Assembly: GCF_001468285.1 (NCBI RefSeq) | Contig: NZ_LNSB01000020.1 | Coordinates: 23,555-87,554 of the forward strand | Length of the DNA stretch: 64,000 nucleotides | Reading direction: 5' to 3' | Source of the DNA: Sphingopyxis sp. HIX | GTDB taxonomy: Bacteria; Pseudomonadota; Alphaproteobacteria; Sphingomonadales; Sphingomonadaceae | Shown: positions 18,236-25,743 of the stretch, piece after piece | How the letters are laid out: each line of letters starts with the position of its first letter | How positions within the stretch are numbered: the first letter of the stretch is position 1 | Program-made: the position numbers and the translations under genes | Notes under the pieces: generated by a model | Databases searched by the model: none | Seen by the model: the letters and a program-made list of their open reading frames with translations, nothing else | Told to the model about the DNA's origin: nothing

Positions 18236-18303
18236 CCCGCGCCGCTGACCAGCCCCCGGACCGGCCTACGACCTCCCTTCCTCTGACTGCGCCGGTCCCG
18301 ACT

Positions 18304-18349
18304 GCGGCGCGCCCGGGTTCCATTCGCCCGCGGCGCGCCGCCCCTTTTT
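18304..18349 (+). terminator. Terminator or attenuator between the dioxygenase and arylsulfatase genes
   Basis: GCGGCGCGCC at 18304-18313 pairs perfectly with GGCGCGCCGC at 18332-18341 (10 bp, 18-nt loop). CCC and then TTTTT follow at 18345-18349. It ends only 17 bp before the arylsulfatase start, so it may end the upstream operon or reduce read-through into the arylsulfatase gene. Confidence 0.6.
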
Positions 18350-18366
18350 CTGACAGGATGCCCCGA

Positions 18367-19992
18367 ATGAAGCGCCTTGTGTCCCTGCTGTTCCTGTTCG
18401 TCATCGCCGCCGCGCCCACGCAGGCGAAGGAGAAGCGCCCCAATTTCCTGGTCATCGTCGCCGACGACCTCGGCTATTCGGACCTCGGCGCCTTCGGGGG
18501 CGAGATCAGTACGCCGCATCTCGACCGGCTGGCGCTCGCGGGCGTGCGCCTCGCGGGTTTCCACACCGCGCCGACCTGCTCGCCGACGCGCTCGATGCTG
18601 CTGTCGGGGACCGACAATCACATTGCCGGCCTGGGCACGATGGCCGAGATGATCCGCCCGAACCAGAAGGACAAGCCGGGCTACGAGGGCTATCTCCGAA
18701 GCGACGTCGCGACGCTCGCCGAGCGGCTGGCGGCGGGCGGCTACGCCACGCTCTTCTCGGGCAAATGGCACCTCGGCCTGACCCCCGAGCAGGACCCGCA
18801 CGCGCGCGGTTTCCGGCGCAGCTTCGCGCTGCTTCAGGGCGGGCACAATCATTTCGGCACCGACGTAGGCACCACCGCGACCTACACCGAACAGGGCAGG
18901 GCACTCGCCAAGCTCCCTGCAGATTTCTATTCGAGCGACTATTTCGCCACCCGCCTGATCGACTTCCTCGGCGAGCGGGCAAAGGAGAGCGAAGGTCAGC
19001 CCTTCTTCGCCTATCTCGCCTTCACCGCGCCGCACTGGCCGCTGCAGGCACATCCAGAGGATATCGCGCGCTACGCCGGGCGCTACGACGACGGTTTCGA
19101 CGCGCTGCGCGAACGCCGCTTGGCCCGCCAGCGCGCGCTGGGCATCCTCGCGCCTGACGTCGTGCCGCACACGCCGCGCAATCGCGACGGCAGCTGGGAC
19201 TCCTTGACCGCCGACCAGCAGCGCACCGCCGCGCGCAACATGGAAATCTATGCCGCGATGGTCGACCGCATGGACCGGAATGTCGGCCGCGTGGTCGAGG
19301 CGCTGCGCGCCTCGGGCGAGCTCGACAATACGGTGATCCTCTTCCTCGCCGACAATGGCGCCGAGGCGCTCGATATCGAGACCACCGGCGCGGAAATGCT
19401 CGCCGCGCGGATCGAGGGCGCCGACAACGCCTATGCCAACCGCGGCGCGGCCAGCTCGTATGTCACCTATGGCGCGGGCTGGGCGCAGGCGGCGACCGCG
19501 CCCTCGTGGCTGACCAAGGGTTATCAGAGCGAAGGCGGCACGCGCGCGGTCGCCTTCATCAGCGGCGCGGGCATCCCGCGGCGCGAGGGGGCCGACACGC
19601 AATTCCTCTCGGTCGCCGACGTCGCGCCGACCTTGCTCGGTCTCGCGGGCGTCGACGCCGCGGCGACCGACGTCGGGGGCCGGGCGGTCAAGCCGATCAC
19701 CGGCCGCTCGTGGCTCGCCTGGCTCCGCGATCCCGCCGCGCGCGTCTATGGCGCGGGCGACGGCTTCGGTGCCGAACTCTTCGGCTCGCGCGCCTGGCGA
19801 CAGGGCGACTGGAAGCTCACCGACATCGGCGACGGGCAATGGCGGCTGTTCGATATCGCGCGCGATCCCGGCGAGACGCGCGACCTGTCGCTTGCCGAGC
19901 CCGCACGCCGCGACGCCCTCGCGGCGGCGTGGGACCGCTACGCGCACGAGGTCGGCGTGACCCTGCCCGACGCGATACCCTATCGCCCCTGA
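18367..19992 (+). CDS. atsA: Periplasmic arylsulfatase
   Basis: A 541-residue type I sulfatase hydrolysing aryl sulfate esters. A signal peptide (residues 1-20) is followed by the metal site VADDLGYSD (Asp33, Asp34) and the sulfatase signature TCSPTRSMLLSGTDNH, whose Cys71 must be converted to formylglycine. GKWHLG and LFLADNGAE complete the active site. The frame opens at ATG 18358, but that codon directly abuts its AGG; ATG 18367 has AGGA at proper spacing and begins MKRLVSLLF, so I prefer it. With an export signal, maturation needs a formylglycine-generating enzyme, which I do not see in the window. The gene fits sulfur scavenging with the preceding operon. Confidence 0.92.
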   Translation: MKRLVSLLFLFVIAAAPTQAKEKRPNFLVIVADDLGYSDLGAFGGEISTPHLDRLALAGVRLAGFHTAPTCSPTRSMLLSGTDNHIAGLGTMAEMIRPNQKDKPGYEGYLRSDVATLAERLAAGGYATLFSGKWHLGLTPEQDPHARGFRRSFALLQGGHNHFGTDVGTTATYTEQGRALAKLPADFYSSDYFATRLIDFLGERAKESEGQPFFAYLAFTAPHWPLQAHPEDIARYAGRYDDGFDALRERRLARQRALGILAPDVVPHTPRNRDGSWDSLTADQQRTAARNMEIYAAMVDRMDRNVGRVVEALRASGELDNTVILFLADNGAEALDIETTGAEMLAARIEGADNAYANRGAASSYVTYGAGWAQAATAPSWLTKGYQSEGGTRAVAFISGAGIPRREGADTQFLSVADVAPTLLGLAGVDAAATDVGGRAVKPITGRSWLAWLRDPAARVYGAGDGFGAELFGSRAWRQGDWKLTDIGDGQWRLFDIARDPGETRDLSLAEPARRDALAAAWDRYAHEVGVTLPDAIPYRP

Positions 19993-20004
19993 GGCGGGGG
20001 CCGG

Positions 20005-21021
20005 TCAGGCGATCACTTCGACCAGATTGGCGTCGCCGGTGGCCGACACATGAAACCGGCGGCCGGTGAAGCGCTCGATCAGCGCCATCGCCGTATTGCT
20101 ATGCTCGCTGAGCTTGACCGAGGTAAAGGCGCCGCCTCCCGCGATCGCCATCGGCAGCAACAGCTGGTCCTGCAGATAGGGCCCGGCGAAGGCGGACGAC
20201 GCGACATAGCCCGCCATACGCCGCGCCGCCGTGGTCGCCAGCCGCTCGGCGGGGATGCCGAGCTTGCCGAAGGCCGAGACGATCTCGGTGACATGGTCGA
20301 AGCGCGCCTCGACCAGCAGCGCGTTGCCCGGGCCCTGGTCGGCCGGAAGCTGGCGCGTGACGAAGGCCTCCTCCGGCCAGTCGGTCAGTATCTTTCGCGC
20401 CGCCTTGAGCTCGCGCTGCGCCACGTCGAACGGGATGCCGGCGACGACCGCGGTCGCCTCCACGGCTCCCGCCGCCCCGCGCTCGATACATTCGATCGCA
20501 CGCAGCGGCGCCGGCACGATGTCGACCTCGATCCGCCCGCCGCCCCGCGGGAAAAAGCCGTGGCGGACCAGCCGCGCCGACACCGTCGGCCCCATGCGAT
20601 TGATGACGGGCAGCAGCGTGCGTTCGATGAATTCGAACGGCGGCGCGGCCATCGCGTGCGTGCCGCCCTCGATCACGAGATGCGAGGGCGCTTCGGCGGA
20701 CATCAGCGGCACGAGGATGGTCTGGAGGACCAGCCCCGTGCTGCCCGCGGTGCCGACCGCGAAATGATAGTCGCCCGGCGTCACGCGCCCGGGACGGAAG
20801 CCGATGCTGTTCGACCCGACCGCGAGCCCGCTGCATTCGGCGCCGCCGATTACGCACGCGGCCTCGATCGCGGTCACATGCTGGCGCATGAGCCCCGGCT
20901 TCTCGCGCTGCCCACGGATATTCTCGATCGTGAAGGGCGTGCCGGTGAGCAGCGCCAGCGCACAGGCATAGCGCAGCACCTGTCCGCCGCCTTCGCCTTC
21001 CGATCCGTCGATGATGATCAT
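20005..21021 (-). CDS. rtcA: RNA 3'-terminal phosphate cyclase
   Basis: A 338-residue cytoplasmic enzyme that turns RNA 3'-phosphate into a 2',3'-cyclic phosphate using ATP. The N-terminus reads IIIDGSEGEGGGQVLRYA, followed by GQREKPGL and the family glycine-rich HGFFPRGGG. The adenylated histidine is His307 in KLSEHSNTAM, matching His309 of the E. coli enzyme. The ATG overlaps the stop of the nucleotidyltransferase gene (ATGA). It is the last gene of the RNA-repair operon and converges on the arylsulfatase gene with a 12-bp gap. Confidence 0.96.
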   Translation of the reverse strand: MIIIDGSEGEGGGQVLRYACALALLTGTPFTIENIRGQREKPGLMRQHVTAIEAACVIGGAECSGLAVGSNSIGFRPGRVTPGDYHFAVGTAGSTGLVLQTILVPLMSAEAPSHLVIEGGTHAMAAPPFEFIERTLLPVINRMGPTVSARLVRHGFFPRGGGRIEVDIVPAPLRAIECIERGAAGAVEATAVVAGIPFDVAQRELKAARKILTDWPEEAFVTRQLPADQGPGNALLVEARFDHVTEIVSAFGKLGIPAERLATTAARRMAGYVASSAFAGPYLQDQLLLPMAIAGGGAFTSVKLSEHSNTAMALIERFTGRRFHVSATGDANLVEVIA

Positions 21022-21800
21022 GAGTCTTCTACCAAATCCAGAAACAGCGCGTTCGCTTCTGCGGCGAACGCCTCGCTCGGCGGACGCGCCGGCACTTCGC
21101 CCGCGCGCCCCAGTTCGTCGGCGATCAGCGCGTCGATTTCGCGCACGCGCGCGATCGGTCCCGCCTCGCGCGTGCCCGCCTTCAGCGCGACCAGCCGCTC
21201 GATCTCGCCCGACAGGGAGGCGGAGAGGTCGGCCTCGGCCATCAATTGCTGCAATTGCATCGGCGGCCGGCGCGAGGGGTCGCGCCGCAGCACGCGGATC
21301 GCGAGGGCGGGGCGCAGCGCGTAGAAATAGCGCTTCACCGAGACCTCATGCGCGTCCTGCAGCCAGCGCGCGACCGACGTCCGCCCGAGCTTCGCATAGT
21401 GCAGCGCGAAGCCGTTTGGGTCGAAATGTCGATCCTTGAGCTCTGCCATGCGCGCGATGACCGGGTGCGCGTCGCGATAGTGGATCGGCGATTCGATCCA
21501 CTCGGACAGCACCGAATTGTTGCGCAGCATCAGCCCCAGCGCCTTGCGGATATCCCAGCCGTTGAGGTCGATCTCGTCGACGATCGGCCGCTCGATCACG
21601 TCGCGCACCGGGCTCAGCGCCAGATAGTCGCGGCGCGGCCGGACATAGAGGAAGCGCACGTCGTAGTCGCTGTCGGGCGAGGGAAAGCCCCAGGCGCGCG
21701 ATCCCGATTCGATCGCGAGCAGCAGGCGCACGCCATCCTCCGCCTCGACGGCGGACAGGCGGGTTTCGATTTCGTGCCGGATGGCGGGTTCGATGCTCAT
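21018..21800 (-). CDS. RlaP-like nucleotidyltransferase (PF10127) of the RNA-repair operon
   Basis: A 260-residue polymerase-beta-fold nucleotidyltransferase. The active-site motif reads GSRAWGFPSPDSDYDVRFLYV (about residues 32-52, with the GS and paired Asp), followed by EIDLNGWDIRKALGLML, typical of the RlaP group described with RtcB/RtcA ligation genes. It is probably a template-independent nucleotidyltransferase acting on damaged RNA, perhaps tRNA, but its substrate is not known. The frame opens at 21944; I use ATG 21800, which has GAAGAAGAA upstream, starts before the fold and overlaps the preceding stop codon. Confidence 0.8.
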   Translation of the reverse strand: MSIEPAIRHEIETRLSAVEAEDGVRLLLAIESGSRAWGFPSPDSDYDVRFLYVRPRRDYLALSPVRDVIERPIVDEIDLNGWDIRKALGLMLRNNSVLSEWIESPIHYRDAHPVIARMAELKDRHFDPNGFALHYAKLGRTSVARWLQDAHEVSVKRYFYALRPALAIRVLRRDPSRRPPMQLQQLMAEADLSASLSGEIERLVALKAGTREAGPIARVREIDALIADELGRAGEVPARPPSEAFAAEANALFLDLVEDS

Positions 21801-22216
21801 CGTTCTTCTTCTTCTATCCAGTTCGTCTTCGCCGGATCGGGGACGAACAAATGCGGTGTCCAGCAATCGGTGCGTAGCGTGCCGACTTCGGCGCCGCACC
21901 GGCATATCTGATTGGGACCGCCAAGCCCGCCGAGCCCGCAGCACCCGCTAAGCCGGTCCTTGTTGCGCGTTATTCGCACGGCGTCGGTCAGATCGTCCGG
22001 GTTCAGCCAATATTGCGGGACGAATTCGAGCAGCGACGGAACGTTGCCAAAGGACCGTTCGATCGGTTCCCAGCTCTTGAAGGCGATCCCGCGCGCGATA
22101 AGCGGCTTGCCGGGCTCCTGCTCGGGCGCAACGACGCCGGGCGCCTTGCTCGACACGAGCGTCAGCGCGGGCGTCAGGCGCGCCTCGCAGGCGCCGCAGC
22201 ACAGGATCTTGTTCAC
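21797..22216 (-). CDS. Uncharacterised Cys-rich protein within the rtc operon
   Basis: A 139-residue protein of unknown function, probably metal-binding. It begins MNKILCCGACEARLTP and has a second Cys cluster CCGLGGLGGPNQICRCG and a later Cys in RTDCW. The Cys pairs could bind Zn2+ in a ribbon or treble-clef fold. The middle part (GIAFKSWEPIERSFGNVPSLLEFVP) has no motif I recognise. It lies 31 bp after rtcB and its stop overlaps the start of the nucleotidyltransferase gene, so it is made with the RNA-repair enzymes. A role in binding RNA or another repair protein is possible but not shown. Confidence 0.7.
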   Translation of the reverse strand: MNKILCCGACEARLTPALTLVSSKAPGVVAPEQEPGKPLIARGIAFKSWEPIERSFGNVPSLLEFVPQYWLNPDDLTDAVRITRNKDRLSGCCGLGGLGGPNQICRCGAEVGTLRTDCWTPHLFVPDPAKTNWIEEEER

Positions 22217-22247
22217 GGCCTTCCCCCGGATAGCGGCGTGAAGGGGA

Positions 22248-23474
22248 TCACCCCTTCACGCACACCACCTGCTTCAGCGTATGGACGATCTCGACGAGGT
22301 CGGCCTGCGCCGCCATCACCGCCTCGATCGGCTTGTACGCCTTCGGCGTCTCGTCGATGACGCCTTCGTCCTTGCGGCATTCGACGCCCGCGGTGTCGGC
22401 GATATGCTCGTCGAGGGTGACGAGCTTTTTCGCCGCGGTGCGGCTCATGACGCGGCCCGCGCCGTGGCTGCAGCTATCGAAGCTTTCGGCGTTGCCCAGC
22501 CCGCGCACGATGAACGATTTTGCGCCCATCGATCCCGGGATGATCCCCATCGTGCCCTTCGCCGCGCGCACCGCACCCTTGCGGGTGACGAGCACATTCT
22601 CGCCGAAATGGTTCTCGCGCGTCACATAATTGTGATGGCAGTTCACCGCTTCGGCCTCGGCCTCGAAAGGCTTGGCGATCTGGAGCCGGAGCGCGGCGAT
22701 GACGTTCGCCATCATTATGCGCCGGTTCAGCGCCGCGAAGTCCTGCGCCCAGCCGACCGCCTCGACATAATCGTCGAAATGGTCGGTCCCTTCCGGGAAG
22801 TACGCCAGATCTTCGTCGGGCAGGTTGATGAACCACTTGCGCATGTCCTTCTTCGCGAGTTCGATGAAGTAGGTGCCGATCGCATTGCCGACGCCGCGCG
22901 ATCCCGAATGCAGCATCACCCACACCCGCGCCTCCGTATCGAGGCACAGCTCGATGAAATGGTTTCCCGTTCCGAGCGTCCCCAGATGCGTCAGGTTGTT
23001 GGTATTCTTCAGCCGCGGATGCTTGGCGACGATGCGCCCGAAGCGCTCGGCGAGCGTCGCCCAGGCGTCGACGATGGCCTGCGGGGGGTCGCCCCACGAA
23101 CCATGGTCGCGCTTGCCGCGTCCGATCGAGCGGCCGTGCGGAACCGCCGCCTCGATCGCGCTGCGAATGCCCTCGAGGTTGTCGGGCAGGTCGTGCGCCA
23201 TCAGCGTGGTGCGCGCAGCCATCATGCCGCAGCCGATGTCGACCCCGACCGCGGCCGGGATCACCGCGCCTTTGGTCGGGATCACCGATCCGACGGTGGC
23301 GCCGATGCCGACATGGACGTCGGGCATCGCCGCGACATGCTTGAACACGAACGGCATCTTCGCCGCCTTGGTCAGCTGCGCGCGCGCCATGTCCTCGACG
23401 GGGACGCCGCGCGTCCACATCTTGACCGGGCGTCCGCCCTCGACGTTCATCACTTCATAGCTCGTCTCGGTCAT
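22248..23474 (-). CDS. rtcB: RNA-splicing ligase RtcB
   Basis: A 408-residue GTP/Mn2+-dependent ligase joining RNA ends with 2',3'-cyclic phosphate or 3'-phosphate to 5'-OH ends. Metal-site motifs are seen as GVDIGCGM (Cys82), LGTGNHFIE, LHSGSRGVG and NCHHNY. The guanylated residue is His337 in DSCSHGAGR, the same number as in E. coli. The frame opens at 23564; ATG 23474 has the strong Shine-Dalgarno GAGGAGG and gives the usual N-terminus. It is the first gene of the operon and follows a sigma-54 promoter by about 135 nt of leader. Confidence 0.97.
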   Translation of the reverse strand: MTETSYEVMNVEGGRPVKMWTRGVPVEDMARAQLTKAAKMPFVFKHVAAMPDVHVGIGATVGSVIPTKGAVIPAAVGVDIGCGMMAARTTLMAHDLPDNLEGIRSAIEAAVPHGRSIGRGKRDHGSWGDPPQAIVDAWATLAERFGRIVAKHPRLKNTNNLTHLGTLGTGNHFIELCLDTEARVWVMLHSGSRGVGNAIGTYFIELAKKDMRKWFINLPDEDLAYFPEGTDHFDDYVEAVGWAQDFAALNRRIMMANVIAALRLQIAKPFEAEAEAVNCHHNYVTRENHFGENVLVTRKGAVRAAKGTMGIIPGSMGAKSFIVRGLGNAESFDSCSHGAGRVMSRTAAKKLVTLDEHIADTAGVECRKDEGVIDETPKAYKPIEAVMAAQADLVEIVHTLKQVVCVKG

Positions 23475-23779
23475 GGCGGACCTCCTCTTCTTTTCCTTGG
23501 GGCAAGGGCGCCGCGATGGCGAGCCCTCCCGAAATCTCTTGGGGCTTTGGGGCGGCCGGCCCATTCCGGCCGCCCCTCCGTCCCGCGTCGCCGGGTGACG
23601 TGATCCCGACGCCCACAGCTAAGCAGGAGGCGTGCCAAATGGCGGCGTGATCCGTGAAAATTTTGTAATATATTGTTTTATAACATTTATTATTGATCGC
23701 GGCTGACCGCACCATCTTGAAGGGGTCAAAAGATCATATCCTGTTGTCGTGTCGCTTATACAATCATATAAGCTCATCC
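23475..23779. other. Divergent rtcB/rtcR regulatory region
   Basis: A 305-bp gap. The left half holds the rtcB leader and a -24/-12 promoter at 23621-23637. The right half, about 23655-23700, is strikingly AT-rich for this genome (TTTTGTAATATATTG then TTTTATAACA) and is a plausible RtcR-binding or DNA-bending region. I could not identify a specific RtcR operator or a clear sigma-70 promoter for rtcR. Confidence 0.5.
23621..23637 (-). promoter_or_regulatory. Sigma-54 promoter of rtcB
   Basis: On the minus strand TGGCACG-CCTCC-TGCTT. GG and GC are separated by exactly 10 bases and the -24 block is a full match to TGGCACG. Transcription would begin near 23611, about 135 nt before the rtcB ATG. 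The neighbouring gene encodes RtcR, a sigma-54 activator, so regulator and promoter type agree. Confidence 0.88.
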
Positions 23780-25369
23780 ATGAAGCCTCTTACCGTCATC
23801 GGATTCCTCGGCTCGACGCTCGACGCCGCCAAGTTCGGCCCTTCGCGCTGGAACAAGTGGCGCCCGACGGTCAGCATCTGCATGCAGGAGGATCTGCGCG
23901 TCGATCGCTTCATCCTGCTCCACGGCGGCTACCACCGCCGCCTCGCCGAGTTCGTCATGGACGATATCCGCGACGTCTCGCCCGAAACCGAAGTCGTGCC
24001 ACACCTGCTCGACTTCGACGATCCGTGGGATTTCGAAGAGGTGTATGGCAAGCTGCTCGATTTCGCGCGCGATTTTCCCTTCGATCCCGATACGCAGGAT
24101 TATCTGGTCCACATCACGACGGGCACGCATGTCGCGCAAATCTGTCTCTTCCTGCTCACCGAGGCGCGTTATCTGCCCGGACGGCTGCTCCAGACGCAGC
24201 CGCAGCGCGGCGCGCCGCAGCCGGTGGGGACCTGGAATGCCATCGACCTCGACCTCTCGCGCTACGACAGCATCGCGACGCGCTTCGCCGAGGCGAGCGC
24301 CGAGAGCGCCAGCTTCCTCAAGAGCGGGATCGAAACGCGCAACGCCGCCTTCAACCGGATGATCGAGGAGATCGAGCAGGTCGCGGTGCGCAGCCGTGCG
24401 CCGATCCTGCTGATGGGGCCGACGGGGGCGGGCAAGAGCCAGCTCGCTCGCAAGATCTACGAGCTCAAGAAACTGCGCCACCAGATCGGCGGCGCCTTCG
24501 TCGAGGTCAATTGCGCGACGCTGAAGGGCGACAGCGCGATGTCGGCGCTGTTCGGCCACCACAAGGGCGCGTTCACCGGCGCGATCCAGGATCGGCCGGG
24601 CCTGCTGCGGACGGCCGACAAGGGATTGCTCTTCCTCGACGAGATCGGCGAACTCGGCCTCGACGAGCAGGCGATGATCCTGCGCGCGATCGAGGACGGG
24701 CGCTTCCTTCCGGTCGGTGCGGACAAGGAGGCGGCGAGCGATTTCCAGCTGATCGCCGGGACCAACCGCGACCTCGTCGGCGAAGTCGCGGCGGGGCGGT
24801 TCCGCGAGGATCTGTTCGCGCGGCTCAACCTCTGGACCTTCAGCCTGCCGGGGCTCGCGCAGCGCCGCGAGGATATCGCCCCCAACCTCGATTTCGAACT
24901 CGAGCGCTTCGCCGAGCGCGAAGGCACGCGCGTGACGTTCAACAAGGAGGCGCGCGAGCGCTATCTGCGCTTTGGCGAGGGCGGCGATGCGCTGTGGCAA
25001 GGCAATTTCCGCGACCTCGCCGCCAGCGTGACGCGGATGGCGACGCTGAGCCCCGCGGGGCGTATCGATACCGATGCGGTCGCGCTCGAGATTTCGCGGC
25101 TGCGTACGCTCTGGTCGGGGGCGAAGAGTGAGGAGGATCTGCTCGGCAGGCTGCTGCCCGGCGACGCGCTCGCGCGGATCGATCCCTTCGATCGCGTACA
25201 ACTTTCCTATGCGGTCGCGGTGTGCCGCGGCAGCGGGAGCCTGTCGGCGGCGGGGCGAAAACTGTTCGCGGCGTCGCGCGAACAGCGCAAATCGACCAAC
25301 GACGCCGACCGCCTGCGCAAATATCTGGCGCGCTTCGACCTCGATCTGCCCGCGATTCTCGCGGTCTGA
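23780..25369 (+). CDS. rtcR: RtcR, sigma-54-dependent activator of the RNA-repair operon
   Basis: A 529-residue regulator. The N-terminal RtcR/CARF domain (1-180) includes the ligand-site sequence VHITTGTHVAQI near 110-121. In relatives this domain senses RNA fragments or cyclic-phosphate ends. The AAA+ domain has Walker A GPTGAGKS (213-220), the sigma-54-contacting GAFTGA (263-268) and Walker B LLFLDEIGEL. A helix-turn-helix domain ends the protein. The ORF starts at 23693, but ATG 23780 begins MKPLTVIGFLGS, the usual start (E. coli RtcR has about 530 residues). It is divergent from rtcB, whose promoter has the -24/-12 form. Confidence 0.95.
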   Translation: MKPLTVIGFLGSTLDAAKFGPSRWNKWRPTVSICMQEDLRVDRFILLHGGYHRRLAEFVMDDIRDVSPETEVVPHLLDFDDPWDFEEVYGKLLDFARDFPFDPDTQDYLVHITTGTHVAQICLFLLTEARYLPGRLLQTQPQRGAPQPVGTWNAIDLDLSRYDSIATRFAEASAESASFLKSGIETRNAAFNRMIEEIEQVAVRSRAPILLMGPTGAGKSQLARKIYELKKLRHQIGGAFVEVNCATLKGDSAMSALFGHHKGAFTGAIQDRPGLLRTADKGLLFLDEIGELGLDEQAMILRAIEDGRFLPVGADKEAASDFQLIAGTNRDLVGEVAAGRFREDLFARLNLWTFSLPGLAQRREDIAPNLDFELERFAEREGTRVTFNKEARERYLRFGEGGDALWQGNFRDLAASVTRMATLSPAGRIDTDAVALEISRLRTLWSGAKSEEDLLGRLLPGDALARIDPFDRVQLSYAVAVCRGSGSLSAAGRKLFAASREQRKSTNDADRLRKYLARFDLDLPAILAV

Positions 25370-25375
25370 CGCCGG

Positions 25376-25406
25376 AAAAAAAAGGCCCGCGCCGTCTGCG
25401 CGGGCC
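25376..25406 (-). terminator. Intrinsic terminator for the minus-strand porin operon
   Basis: GGCCCGCGC-CGTCT-GCGCGGGCC (25384-25406), a perfect 9-bp stem. On the minus strand it is followed by eight T (25383-25376). It ends transcripts coming from the porin genes and the SDR remnant. The hairpin may also slow rtcR transcripts, but there is no T-run on that side. Confidence 0.88.
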
Positions 25407-25427
25407 CCTGTGCTACCGGCCGCCCGC

Positions 25428-25743
25428 TCAGACCAGTTTCGCGGGCTTGGTGAAGCCGACATCGGCGCCGTCCTGGCTGGGGTCATAGTGGATGCGGAAC
25501 GGCCGTGTCCCGAAGTCCATGCCCACCGCGTCGACGATGCGTTCGGCGACACCCGCCGGATCGGCCTCGTCGGGCACGATCGCGGCAAAAGCCCGCTGGA
25601 TCGCCTCGCCGAAGCCCTGCTTCGCCGCCCGCATAAGCGGCAGCACTGCGCGATTGACCCGCTGCGTCCCGAGCACATTAACGTCATATTGCTTCGCAAA
25701 CTGGTCGTTTCGGCCGGCGTCGATGTGAGAGGCGAAGCGGTCA
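25428..25743 (-). pseudogene. Short-chain dehydrogenase remnant with internal deletion
   Basis: The frame reads NDQFAKQYDVNVLGTQRVNR then AVLPLMRAAKQ, the middle of an SDR oxidoreductase. It then jumps directly to GFGEAIQRAFAAIVPDEADP and a normal SDR C-terminus ending FTKPAKLV. The N-terminal NAD-binding TGxxxGxG region and the catalytic Ser-Tyr-Lys segment are absent. About 100 residues therefore appear to have been lost at the MRAAKQ/GFGEA junction, and the N-terminus is missing too. It overlaps the end of the porin gene on the same strand and sits just before the terminator. Not expected to be active. Confidence 0.72.
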
